Below, in pieces: positions 16,385 to 27,874 of a stretch of 39,970 nucleotides of DNA. The notes below the pieces were generated by a model, which saw only the letters and a program-made list of their open reading frames with translations, made no database searches and was not told the DNA's origin. Source of the DNA: an uncultured Hippea sp. (GTDB taxonomy: Bacteria; Campylobacterota_A; Desulfurellia; JAADFJ01). The position numbers and the translations under genes were made by a program. The first letter of the stretch is position 1, and each line of letters begins with the position of its first letter. The DNA is taken from positions 1 to 39,970 of the forward strand of contig CAJVZA010000009.1 of NCBI GenBank assembly GCA_913009315.1. The letters run 5' to 3'.

Positions 16385-17402
16385 TAGAGAAAATGCACTC
16401 AATCTTGCAATAAAAAAAATAGAGAAAAATTTTGGAAAAGGGGCTGTAATGAGGCTTAAATCAGGATTTGCTTTGAATATTGAATCAATATCAACCGGAT
16501 CGCTCGGCCTGGATGTCGCTCTCGGTATAGGAGGCATACCAAGAGGCAGAGTAACTGAGCTATACGGTCCTGAAAGCTCAGGAAAAACTACTCTTGCTCT
16601 GCATATAATTGCAGAGACTCAGAAAATGGGTCTTACGGCTGCATTTATAGATGCCGAGCATGCACTGGATATTAACTATGCCGAGGCGCTTGGCGTTGAT
16701 ATCGGGAAACTCCTTGTAAGTCAGCCCGACAGCGGTGAGCAGGCTTTAGAGATTACCGATACTTTGGTGCATTCCGGAGCAGTCGAACTTATCGTTGTCG
16801 ATTCGGTTGCCGCTCTTGTTCCTGAAGCTGAAATTGCAGGAGAGATGGGAGATGCGCAGATGGGGCTTCAGGCGAGGCTTATGAGTCAGGCCCTGAGGAA
16901 AATGGCCGGAGCAGTGAGCAAATCCAAATCGGCCATTCTGTTTCTGAATCAACTCCGTCAGAAAATAGGCGTTTATTTCGGCAACCCGGAAACAACCACC
17001 GGAGGAAATGCACTTAAATTCTATGCATCTGTACGGCTTGACATAAGAAAGAAGGAATCAATCAAAAAAGGTGATGCAATCGTAGGCATCGGAGTGAGAG
17101 TCAAGGTAGTTAAGAATAAGGTTGCCCCGCCTTTCAAACAGGCTGAGTTCACGGTTATGTACGGCAAGGGCATTGACCGCGAAGATGAGCTTCTGCGTTT
17201 AGGTGTCGACAATGATCTGATTGAAAAAAGCGGTGCATGGTATTCCATCGATGATTTAAGGATAGGACAAGGCAAAGAGGCGGCTGCGCAATTTCTCAGA
17301 GAACATCCTGATTTATCGACTGATATCGAAAAAAAACTGAGAGCAAAACTCGGAATAGCCAATAAAGACAAAGAACAAAAGGCGGAAAATGAAAAACTTT
17401 GA
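16377..17402 (+). CDS. recA: Recombinase A
   Basis: DNA strand-exchange protein and activator of LexA self-cleavage, 341 aa. Walker [10 protein letters not shown] (64-72), Walker [11 protein letters not shown], loop L1 [14 protein letters not shown] and loop L2 [21 protein letters not shown] are all intact. The C-terminus is charged as usual ([12 protein letters not shown]). The ATG at 16377 has GGAGG a few bases upstream and overlaps thpR by 8 bases. No SOS box was recognised directly upstream because the gene is embedded in an operon. It overlaps pilT by 14 bases. Confidence 0.98.
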   Translation: MNDRENALNLAIKKIEKNFGKGAVMRLKSGFALNIESISTGSLGLDVALGIGGIPRGRVTELYGPESSGKTTLALHIIAETQKMGLTAAFIDAEHALDINYAEALGVDIGKLLVSQPDSGEQALEITDTLVHSGAVELIVVDSVAALVPEAEIAGEMGDAQMGLQARLMSQALRKMAGAVSKSKSAILFLNQLRQKIGVYFGNPETTTGGNALKFYASVRLDIRKKESIKKGDAIVGIGVRVKVVKNKVAPPFKQAEFTVMYGKGIDREDELLRLGVDNDLIEKSGAWYSIDDLRIGQGKEAAAQFLREHPDLSTDIEKKLRAKLGIANKDKEQKAENEKL

Positions 17403-18492
17403 TGATATTTTCAGAGTATCAAAAGACAAGGATGCATCCGATATACATTTTAAAGTGGGAAATTTTGTTACGATGCGGATTCATGGCAATTTACAAAAGA
17501 TCGAAGAATTTGGCATTTTATCTATTCTTGATACCGAGGAACTGGCTAAACTTGTATTAAAGGAGAGGCAGCTTAAAAAGTTTAACGATGATTTAAATAT
17601 CGACGCAGCGTACGGAGTTAGAGGCGTAGGACGCTTTCGAATGAACTTTTTTTATCAGAGAGGAACGATTACCGTTGCCGCAAGAAGAATTCCTTCGGAT
17701 ATCCCGTCTCTGAAAGAGCTGAATCTTCCGGATATTGTCGGCAAGATTGCTGCATTTTCCAGAGGATTGATCATTGTTACCGGAATCACCGGCTCAGGTA
17801 AATCAACAACGGTTGCCTCTATTATTGATCTTATCAACCACACCTCCTCAAAAAATATTATAACAATAGAAGATCCCATAGAATATCTTTTTCATGATAA
17901 TAAATCGATTATCTCTCAACGACAGATTGGCAACGATGTTTTGGATTTCAATGCCGGTCTTAAGGCTGCATTAAGAGGAGATCCTGACATTATTATGATA
18001 GGTGAAATGAGAGACAGGGAAACCATTGAAACAGCTCTCCTCGCTGCCGAAACCGGTCACCTTGTTATTTCAACATTGCATACTCTGGATGCCAAAGAGA
18101 CTGTCAATAGAATAATTTCGGCATTTCCTATAGAAAATTCTTATTCTATGCGCCATCAGATTGCAAATGTAATGCAGGCAATCATATCTCAAAGATTATT
18201 AAAAAGATCTGATATTCCCGGCATGATTCCCGCATTGGAGATTCTTTTGTCCACCGAGCACATCAGGGAATGTATAATGGACCAGGATAAAACAGGAGAT
18301 ATAACCCATGTAATCGAACTCGGTCATACGGAATATGGAATGCAGACATTCGACCAGTCTATTATGGAGCTTTATAGATCAAAACATATTTCCAGAGATG
18401 AAGCTATACTGAACGTATCAAATCTAACAGATTTTGAACTTAAACTCAAGGGCGTTACGAAAGGCTCAAATGGAAGAATCGAACGATTTTAA
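17389..18492 (+). CDS. pilT: PilT-type twitching motility ATPase
   Basis: Hexameric ATPase that retracts type IV pili, 367 aa. Walker [10 protein letters not shown] (132-140), the Asp box around 161-170 (EDPIEYLF), Walker [11 protein letters not shown] (200-209) and the His box HLVISTLHT (224-232) are present. The N-terminal PAS-like domain starts [10 protein letters not shown]. The C-terminal retraction motif resembles the usual AIRNLI form only loosely ([17 protein letters not shown]), so it may be a PilT/PilU-like paralogue. No other pilus genes are in the window. It sits between recA and recX, overlapping both, an order I associate with deltaproteobacteria. Confidence 0.9.
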   Translation: MKNFDDIFRVSKDKDASDIHFKVGNFVTMRIHGNLQKIEEFGILSILDTEELAKLVLKERQLKKFNDDLNIDAAYGVRGVGRFRMNFFYQRGTITVAARRIPSDIPSLKELNLPDIVGKIAAFSRGLIIVTGITGSGKSTTVASIIDLINHTSSKNIITIEDPIEYLFHDNKSIISQRQIGNDVLDFNAGLKAALRGDPDIIMIGEMRDRETIETALLAAETGHLVISTLHTLDAKETVNRIISAFPIENSYSMRHQIANVMQAIISQRLLKRSDIPGMIPALEILLSTEHIRECIMDQDKTGDITHVIELGHTEYGMQTFDQSIMELYRSKHISRDEAILNVSNLTDFELKLKGVTKGSNGRIERF

Positions 18493-18916
18493 AAAAGCCG
18501 TCGGCATGACTTTAAAACTGCTTTCAAGAAGCGATAAAACTATCCTTCAGATAAGGCAGAAGCTTACTGAATTCGATGAAAAGACTGTCAGCAATGTCAT
18601 TGAATATTTAAAGAAAAAGAGATTTGTAGATGACGAAAGATTCGCAGAGCAATATTATCAGAGTAGAAAGAAAAAAAAATGGGGCAGTCTCAAAATCAGA
18701 TTATCCCTCAAAAATCTTGGAATACTCGATGAAATCATTGATTGTACAATGAAAGACATAGATAGTTATGAAAGAGAGGCCGCTTTAGAGCTTTTAAAAA
18801 AAAGGAAGAAAACCGACAATAGGGATAAAAATATTCGCTTTTTGTTATCTCGCGGTTTCAGCTATGAATCAATTATGAATATATTGAAAGATGATTCAGG
18901 TAACGTTACCAATTAA
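18470..18916 (+). CDS. recX: Regulatory protein RecX
   Basis: Small helical protein that binds RecA filaments and limits their activity, about 148 aa. LLSRSDKTILQIRQKL near the N-terminus, then YLKKKRFVDDERFAEQYYQSR, then LSLKNLGILDEIIDCTM, and the C-terminal FLLSRGFSYESIMNIL are the triple-helix repeats of RecX. The ATG at 18470 (MEESNDF) is preferred over a more upstream TTG (18434), because that would add residues deep inside pilT and no family member needs them. It overlaps the pilT stop by 23 bases. Proximity to recA supports the call. Confidence 0.87.
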   Translation: MEESNDFKKAVGMTLKLLSRSDKTILQIRQKLTEFDEKTVSNVIEYLKKKRFVDDERFAEQYYQSRKKKKWGSLKIRLSLKNLGILDEIIDCTMKDIDSYEREAALELLKKRKKTDNRDKNIRFLLSRGFSYESIMNILKDDSGNVTN

Positions 18917-18936
18917 TAGCGCAATTTGGAGGAAGA

Positions 18937-21537
18937 TTGAACTCATATCAGGTAAGAGAGAAGTTTTTATCATTTTTTGAAGAAAAAGGGCACACGAGGG
19001 TAAAAAGTGCTCCTTTGGTACCGCACAATGATCCGTCTTTGCTTTTTGTCAATGCGGGAATGGTTCAATTTAAGGACTGTTTTTTAGGAAATGAAAAGAG
19101 GGACTACAATAGAGCAACAAGCTGCCAAAAATGTGTTCGTGCGGGAGGAAAACATAACGATCTGGAGCAGGTAGGATATACCGCTCGTCATCACACATTT
19201 TTTGAAATGCTCGGAAACTTTTCATTTGGAGATTATTTCAAAAAAGAGGCTATCGAATTTGGATGGGAATTTATAACAAAGACTCTTCTTATGCCTCCTG
19301 AGAAGTTATGGATAACTGTTTATAAAGAGGATGACGAGGCTTTCAAGCTCTGGCACGAGAATATCGGACTGCCCGAATCCAGAATAATTCGTATGGGACA
19401 GAAGGACAATTTTTGGTCGATGGGTGATACCGGACCCTGCGGGCCATGTTCTGAAATACATATAGATCAGGGAAAATCTGTCGGCTGCGGCAAATCCGAA
19501 TGCAGCGTAGATTGTGAATGCGACCGGTTCCTTGAACTTTGGAATCTTGTTTTTATGCAGTTTAATCGCGACAAAGAGGGCAACATGATCAAACTACCGA
19601 AGCCTTCAATTGACACAGGGCTTGGCCTTGAGCGTGTTAGTGCCGTAGTGGAAGGCGTAAAAAGCAATTTTGACACAGATCTGCTGCTTCCGATTATAAA
19701 GAAAATAGCGTCCTTAACCGATACGGAATACGGTTATGATGACAGAAATGATGTTGCTATGCGCGTTATAGCCGATCATCTGAGAGCATCGGTATTCTTG
19801 TTGGCAGATGGTGTTTTTCCGGATAAATCGGGCAGAGGGTACGTGCTGAGAAGAATAATCAGGCGTGCCGTAAGATATGGAAAGATTCTGAGGTTCGATG
19901 AACCGTTTATCTATAAGTTTGTAGAATTTTTTGATAAAATGATGTCACCGGTTTATCCTGAACTTATTCAAGCACAGGAACTTGTGATCAAAACGATTGC
20001 GGGCGAAGAAGAGCAGTTCCACAGAACACTTGACAGCGGTCTGGAAATCCTGGATAGTGAGCTGCTTAAAGGCACAAAACTGGATGCGCAGACCATTTTT
20101 AAGCTATATGATACCTATGGTTTTCCGGTTGATCTGACATGCGATATCGCTAAAGAACATAATGTAGCGGTTGACATGAAAGGATTTGAATTTCTGCTGA
20201 ATGAACAGAAAAATCGATCCAGGATAAGTTGGTCCGGAACTGATGAATCAACTGTCAATCCTATATATTCTAAAATTGCCAAAGAAACAGGCAGTACAAA
20301 ATTTGTCGGGTATGATCTGGATAAAGAGTTCAAATATAAAATAAGAGCATTGATCGTCGGTGGAAAATCTGTCGATATAACAAGAAACGGCGATGTTGAG
20401 GTAGTTTCAGATGAGACGCCGTTTTACGGAAGATCCGGCGGACAGACAGGTGATTCCGGAAAAATTATTTCCAATAAATTCGAGATACGAGTTGATGATA
20501 CGATAAAAGAAGCGGGGATTATAATTCATAGAGGCAAAGTTATTAAAGGAACTCCTGCTGTAGGCGAAATGGTGGAATTTGTTGTTGACAGGCAGAAAAG
20601 AGACAAGATAGAAAAGAATCATACCGCAACACATCTTCTTCAGGCTGCTTTGAGAAAGACACTGGGCAAAACCGTTCATCAGGCAGGATCAATGGTGACG
20701 AGCGACTATTTAAGATTTGATTTTACATATTCGGGTGATATTTCACAAAGCGACATAAGGGCTGTTGAGCTTCTGGTCAATGATGAAATTGCGAAATCAA
20801 CCCTGATTGTTACCAAAATTTCTTCTATTGAGTCGGCATATGAAAGCGGCGCAATGGCGTTATTTGGAGAAAAATATGGAGAAGTGGTGAGGGTGGTCTC
20901 GTGCGGAGAATTCTCAAAAGAGCTTTGCGGAGGAACACATGTTAAAAAAAGTTCCGATATCGGATTGTTTGTAATACAAAGTATAAAATCAATTGCAAGC
21001 GGCATTAAGCGCATAGAGGCAATTACCGGCACAACGGCACTGAATGTTCTGCTTTCATATAAAGATATTACCTACAGCGCATCAAAGATACTGTCGGTGA
21101 AACCTATTGAAATAGAGAAAAAAATTACTGCGCTTTTAGAGACTATCAAGCAGAATGATCGCCAGATAAAAGATTTAAAGATTAATATAGGTACTTCCGA
21201 TGAGGGTAATCTCAAAATTATTCAATCCGGCAAATATAAACTTGCTTTAGTAAAATTAGATAATGCAAATGTGAAAGAAGCAAGGGCATCCGGAGACAAA
21301 TTAAAGCAAAAGATAAAAGATGGAATTGTCTGTATAATTAATGATGCAAAAAAACGATCAATTATGATTATGACTACCGAATCTTCTGTTGATGCTTCAC
21401 TTCTCCTTAAGAACATTATGACAGCGTTTAACGGGAAAGGCGGGGGCAACAGGTATTTGGCGCAGGGAACAATACCCAAAACTGCCGGCATGGATGATAT
21501 ATTTAATCTTCTATCAATTAAGTTATCAAAGATGTAA
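18937..21537 (+). CDS. alaS: Alanyl-tRNA synthetase
   Basis: Charges tRNA-Ala, class II synthetase, 866 aa. The catalytic domain shows SAPLVPHNDPSLLFVNAGM, then RHHTFFEMLGNFSFGDYF. The editing domain has the zinc/active-site HTATH (in KNHTATHLLQ) and CGGTH near residue 665. A C-terminal DHHA1-like domain ends FNGKGGGNRYLAQG. The start is a TTG with a strong GGAGGAAG in front; the N-terminal sequence NSYQVREKFLSFFEEKGHT matches AlaS exactly at this start. It lies 20 bases after recX, the usual recA-recX-alaS order. Confidence 0.97.
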   Translation: MNSYQVREKFLSFFEEKGHTRVKSAPLVPHNDPSLLFVNAGMVQFKDCFLGNEKRDYNRATSCQKCVRAGGKHNDLEQVGYTARHHTFFEMLGNFSFGDYFKKEAIEFGWEFITKTLLMPPEKLWITVYKEDDEAFKLWHENIGLPESRIIRMGQKDNFWSMGDTGPCGPCSEIHIDQGKSVGCGKSECSVDCECDRFLELWNLVFMQFNRDKEGNMIKLPKPSIDTGLGLERVSAVVEGVKSNFDTDLLLPIIKKIASLTDTEYGYDDRNDVAMRVIADHLRASVFLLADGVFPDKSGRGYVLRRIIRRAVRYGKILRFDEPFIYKFVEFFDKMMSPVYPELIQAQELVIKTIAGEEEQFHRTLDSGLEILDSELLKGTKLDAQTIFKLYDTYGFPVDLTCDIAKEHNVAVDMKGFEFLLNEQKNRSRISWSGTDESTVNPIYSKIAKETGSTKFVGYDLDKEFKYKIRALIVGGKSVDITRNGDVEVVSDETPFYGRSGGQTGDSGKIISNKFEIRVDDTIKEAGIIIHRGKVIKGTPAVGEMVEFVVDRQKRDKIEKNHTATHLLQAALRKTLGKTVHQAGSMVTSDYLRFDFTYSGDISQSDIRAVELLVNDEIAKSTLIVTKISSIESAYESGAMALFGEKYGEVVRVVSCGEFSKELCGGTHVKKSSDIGLFVIQSIKSIASGIKRIEAITGTTALNVLLSYKDITYSASKILSVKPIEIEKKITALLETIKQNDRQIKDLKINIGTSDEGNLKIIQSGKYKLALVKLDNANVKEARASGDKLKQKIKDGIVCIINDAKKRSIMIMTTESSVDASLLLKNIMTAFNGKGGGNRYLAQGTIPKTAGMDDIFNLLSIKLSKM

Positions 21538-21541
21538 CGGT

Positions 21542-22300
21542 TTGGAATACATAATTCTTTTTGCAGGCGGTCTTGCCGCCGGTTTTTCTTCTTCTCTGCT
21601 GGGTATTGGAGGCGGATTCATTCTGGTTCCGGTATTTTTTCTTATCGGCGCACATCCGGCCATAGCCGGAGCCAGCAGCATTGCGGTTATTGCTACAGTT
21701 GCGACACTTTCATCAATTCACTATCACAAAAACGGCAAGGTAAACATAAAATCGGCATCTCAGGTGATAGCAGGGACAGTAGTTGGCAGTTTGCTGGGTG
21801 TAATAACCGTTCATTTGATAAAAGATCCTAAATTATTAGAAATTATTATGGAAGCAGGTTTTCTTGTACTTGTTTTCATTATGCTTATAAAAATGATTAT
21901 TGATGTAGGATTTAAAACCAAGCAAAAAAAATTCCCCGCACCCACGGCAACAAAAGGCATTCTGATCGGTTTAATTGTCGGTTTTGTATCAGTTGTCCTC
22001 GGAGTTGGCGGAGGTTTTGCTTATGTACCGATATTTCTATATCTTTACGGTTTGCCTGCGCAAGTTGCGGTTGGTACAAGCCTCAGCGTTATAGCAGTTG
22101 CAAACGGTTTGGCGACTCTTGAAAATCTGTTCATCAATCACACTGTTTCATTATTTTATTATCTGCTCGCCCTTTCAGGCGCAGTAATCGGCATAAGAGT
22201 TTCAACTCACATAGAGCTGTCGGCTCACCTGAGAAAAGTGCTGTTTGTTGCGATTCTTTTGTCGATATTTGTTGAAAATATTCTTAAACTTATATTTTAG
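21542..22300 (+). CDS. TauE/SafE-family membrane transporter (DUF81)
   Basis: Integral inner-membrane protein of the sulfite-exporter TauE/SafE family, which exports organic sulfonates or sulfite, or moves related anions. Seven to eight hydrophobic segments form two internal repeats, each with the family motif: GIGGGFILVPVF in the first half and GVGGGFAYVPIF in the second. An in-frame ATG lies at 21494 inside alaS; I prefer the TTG at 21542, five bases after the alaS stop, because it gives the usual N-terminus LEYIILFAGGLAAGF. The substrate is unknown. It is the last gene of the plus-strand run. Confidence 0.82.
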   Translation: MEYIILFAGGLAAGFSSSLLGIGGGFILVPVFFLIGAHPAIAGASSIAVIATVATLSSIHYHKNGKVNIKSASQVIAGTVVGSLLGVITVHLIKDPKLLEIIMEAGFLVLVFIMLIKMIIDVGFKTKQKKFPAPTATKGILIGLIVGFVSVVLGVGGGFAYVPIFLYLYGLPAQVAVGTSLSVIAVANGLATLENLFINHTVSLFYYLLALSGAVIGIRVSTHIELSAHLRKVLFVAILLSIFVENILKLIF

Positions 22301-22371
22301 CTCATCTCCGTTTTGCGATGCCCTTGACCATCTTCGTCAAAAATAATCTCAAATATGTTGTTTTGGAGTAT

Positions 22372-22600
22372 TTAAGGCAGTAATTCGTTGATATAAGATT
22401 TCTTATTCTTGGTTCTAAATGTAGTACTTGCCGATTATTTCAGAACTTGACGCCTGTCTTATACTGATGCACGATCAGCTATCGGCATGACTCAAGAAGC
22501 GTGAAAAACCGCTGCGTTTCCACGAGGGATATTCCGTCCCGGGCTATAGCAGCAGACAATACACGAATGTTTGGATTAATTCCATAATTCTCGCTGCCTA
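22372..22600 (-). repeat. Dispersed repeat, copy B
   Basis: Second copy of the family described at 3308-3625, same orientation. Alignable blocks, in minus-strand order, are the GAGAATTATGG region, GCAGCGGTTTTTCACG, CTTGAGTCATGC, TTCTGAAATAAT, TTTAGAACC and TATCAACGAATT. It lies between the convergent TauE and SemiSWEET genes. Bases 22301-22371 show nothing recognisable. Confidence 0.6.
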
Positions 22601-22733
22601 TCAAAATACCATTTAGGACATAGAGCAAAATTTGTAGTGCCAACAGCAGCCTATAATCAGAGTTAGGGTGTTGGCAGATAAGGGCTTTTTGAAAGATAAT
22701 GACAAAGATGGGTAAATATTGTATTACTGCCAA
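22479..22733 (-). CDS. Hypothetical 84-aa ORF overlapping repeat B
   Basis: Open frame of 84 codons whose C-terminus reads VETQRFFTLLESCR and parallels AQRFFTFLESC in repeat copy A. The N-terminal 40 residues are hydrophobic (YLPIFVIIFQKAL, then LLLALQILLYVL) and have no counterpart in copy A, and the A copy lacks an open frame upstream. I do not recognise a family. It may be a short remnant of a once larger gene or a chance frame in a structured repeat. No clear ribosome-binding site precedes the ATG. Confidence 0.25.
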   Translation of the reverse strand: MAVIQYLPIFVIIFQKALICQHPNSDYRLLLALQILLYVLNGILIGSENYGINPNIRVLSAAIARDGISLVETQRFFTLLESCR

Positions 22734-22741
22734 AGAAGATA

Positions 22742-22776
22742 AACTAAACTACCCTCGTCTTAAAGACGAGGGTAGT

Positions 22777-22782
<6 letters not shown>
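22742..22782. terminator. Perfect 20-bp hairpin at the end of the SemiSWEET gene
   Basis: AACTAAACTACCCTCGTCTT (22742-22761) and its exact complement (22763-22782) flank a single A. The stop codon of the minus-strand SemiSWEET gene lies inside the stem, and the minus strand continues TTTATCTTCTTT. It is positioned to end transcription of the lpxH-ligA-SemiSWEET operon and possibly TauE from the other side. Similar hairpins border IS200/IS605 elements, but no such transposase is present. Confidence 0.6.
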
Positions 22783-25749
<2,967 letters not shown>

Positions 25750-25834
25750 TTAGTAAGTATACATAAAAAGTATCCGCATTCAACACAACCAATTGCCTCA
25801 TGGTTTCTCTCTTACGGAATATACTTCTGCAGAA

Positions 25835-25935
25835 ATGAAACCGCTGCACAATAAACAGATCCGCAGGAGGCAGGCGTTTTCTCAAGCTGATAAATGGGAC
25901 AAAATGGAAACGGATTTATCATGCAGTGGTCTCAT
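25835..25935. repeat. 101-bp MITE-like inverted-repeat element
   Basis: Imperfect 21-bp terminal inverted repeats, ATGAAACCGCTGCACAATAAA (25835-25855) and the complement of ATGAGACCACTGCATGATAAA (25915-25935), differ at four positions, all transitions. The left end extends to an exact 17-base match, CTGCACAATAAACAGAT, with the element at the window start. It has no coding capacity. It lies in the 284-base gap between lpxH-like and lolC, where no gene is supported; the remainder shows only a weak TTGACT promoter-like box at 25998. Confidence 0.55.
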
Positions 25936-26033
25936 AATGGAAAAAAATAGTAATATCTATTTCATATCAGGGATCAATGGAGATGTTCCTGTATTGCTTG
26001 ACTTTGGCTATTGTTTTAATAATCTAATTTCTA

Positions 26034-27230
26034 ATGCATATACCGTTTGAATTTTCCGTTGCCGTTAGATATCTTTTCAAAAAAAAAGAACGTTTTATTT
26101 CTATCAGTGCCCTCTTGGCAGTTATAGGAATAACAATCGGCACAAGCGCTCTGATTCTGGCTACCAGTCTCACAAATGGTTTTGACGGTGCAATAAGATC
26201 AAAAATTCTGGGTATAGAAACGTCGGCTCAAATAACAAAAAAAAATGGCGGATTGATGATGGAAAATAAAGTTATAATAAAAAAAGTAAGAGCGACCAAG
26301 GGAGTTAAAGCAGCCTTTCCCAGCCTGAGATCAGAAGCTATTCTGTCTTCTTCAAGCAAATTCGGCACTGTTATTTTTCAAGGAGTTACAAATAATTTTA
26401 TAGCTGCGCGCCTTAAGAAATATATACAAGCGGGCTCATTTTCCAATGATGCAATATTGATAGGCAAACCTCTCCTTAAATCGCTTAAACTTCATATAGG
26501 TGATCCGGTAAAACTTATAATTCCGTTCGGCGACATCAGTCCGTTTGGATTGATACCGAAAACCGTAAGCCTAAAAGTATCCGGCGTTTTCCAAACGGGA
26601 TTTTATCAGTATGATCATGCTTTCATTTTTATGCCTCTTTTGACCGCCCAAAAAAGCCTGGGCACCTTAAATATGATAAGCGGTATAGATATAGCGACTT
26701 ACAATCCATATGATGCACCGATAGTCGCAAAAAGATTGTCGAAACAGTTTCAACAGTTTCACATAAGTACGTGGATAAGTCAAAATGCAAATCTTTTTTA
26801 TGCAATGAGACTTCAAAAAGTAATAATATTTATAGTACTTTTCCTTATTCTCGTTGTAAGTAGTTTTGCAATAAGCGCATCATTGATAATGCTTGTTAAC
26901 GAAAAGAAAGCCGATATAGCAATTTTAAGATCAATGGGAGCAAAAAAAGCTCAAATAAGATCTATATTTATTATTGAAGGATTGACGGTAGCATCAGCCG
27001 GCATTATAACCGGAGTTATTACGGGAACGCTGCTGTCTTTCCTGATGGGACATTATCAGTTCATAAAGCTGCCGAAAGATATTTTTTATCTTAATACCAT
27101 ACCTGTCAGCGTAAGTCCTTTTGATGTAGCGCTTACGGTTTTGATAGCTCTTATCATATCATTTTTTTCTACCCTCTATCCGGCATCAAAGGCTGCAGCC
27201 GAAGATATTACAAAGCAGATAAGGCAATGA
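26034..27230 (+). CDS. lolC: Lipoprotein-releasing ABC transporter permease LolC/LolE
   Basis: FtsX-like permease of the Lol system, which extracts outer-membrane lipoproteins from the inner membrane. 398 aa with one N-terminal membrane segment (about 22-46, LLAVIGITIGTSALILATSLTNG), a large MacB-type periplasmic domain (about 47-260) and three C-terminal segments. FAISASLIMLVNEKKADIAILRSMGAKK is the conserved FtsX loop that contacts LolD. There is one permease gene only, so LolC probably forms a homodimer (LolF-like). The ATG has a weak Shine-Dalgarno. It overlaps lolD by 4 bases. Confidence 0.9.
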   Translation: MHIPFEFSVAVRYLFKKKERFISISALLAVIGITIGTSALILATSLTNGFDGAIRSKILGIETSAQITKKNGGLMMENKVIIKKVRATKGVKAAFPSLRSEAILSSSSKFGTVIFQGVTNNFIAARLKKYIQAGSFSNDAILIGKPLLKSLKLHIGDPVKLIIPFGDISPFGLIPKTVSLKVSGVFQTGFYQYDHAFIFMPLLTAQKSLGTLNMISGIDIATYNPYDAPIVAKRLSKQFQQFHISTWISQNANLFYAMRLQKVIIFIVLFLILVVSSFAISASLIMLVNEKKADIAILRSMGAKKAQIRSIFIIEGLTVASAGIITGVITGTLLSFLMGHYQFIKLPKDIFYLNTIPVSVSPFDVALTVLIALIISFFSTLYPASKAAAEDITKQIRQ

Positions 27231-27874
27231 TTTTAGAGGCGTACGGAATCAGAAAAAGCTTTGACCGGGATGTGTTGAGCGATATTGATATAAAACTAAA
27301 AACCGGCAGCATAACCGTGCTTATCGGACCATCGGGTGCAGGGAAAAGCACTTTGCTTGCAATTTTAGGGCTTATTCTTAAATACGATTCAGGTACAATC
27401 AAAATACTGGGTAAATCTATTGAGAATCTTAGCGACAACCGGCTTTCCGATATAAGAAACAGACATATCGGCTTTTTGTTTCAATCTCACTATCTTATGA
27501 AGAGCTTCTCCGTTATGGAAAATATTATTATGCCGGCAATGATTGCAAGACTGAATCGAAACGATGCCTCAAAGAGAGCAAAAAAGTTTTTGGAAAGACT
27601 TGGATTGTCTGATATCGGAGATCGACGTGTTGAAACGCTTTCAGGAGGCGAATCTCAACGAATAAGCCTGCTGCGCGCTATGATAATGAGGCCGGAATTG
27701 ATTCTGGCGGACGAACCTACCGGAAATCTTGATTCACTAAGTTGCAATCAGCTTCTTTCTCTTATAAAATGGGCAAACAAAGCTGGAGAAACCTTTTTGA
27801 TCGCAACACATGATAAAAATGTTGCGTCAATAGCCGATGAAGTTTTAACATTGAAGGATGGAAAATTAATATGA
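27227..27874 (+). CDS. lolD: Lipoprotein-releasing ABC transporter ATPase LolD
   Basis: ATPase partner of LolC, 215 aa. Walker A GPSGAGKST (34-42), Q-loop FLFQSHYL (83-90), signature LSGGE (138-142), Walker B LILADEPTGNLDS (158-170) and H195 are intact. The VLIGPSGAGKST and LSGGESQR forms and the short size are typical of the LolD/MacB/FtsE group; the flanking lolC and bamA settle the assignment. Its ATG overlaps the lolC stop and its stop overlaps the bamA ATG (ATGA both times), so the three are translationally coupled. Confidence 0.93.
   Translation: MILEAYGIRKSFDRDVLSDIDIKLKTGSITVLIGPSGAGKSTLLAILGLILKYDSGTIKILGKSIENLSDNRLSDIRNRHIGFLFQSHYLMKSFSVMENIIMPAMIARLNRNDASKRAKKFLERLGLSDIGDRRVETLSGGESQRISLLRAMIMRPELILADEPTGNLDSLSCNQLLSLIKWANKAGETFLIATHDKNVASIADEVLTLKDGKLI

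Noticed and set aside
25793-26050. 85-codon plus-strand ORF before lolC
   Set aside because: It crosses the 101-bp inverted-repeat element and has no coding features.
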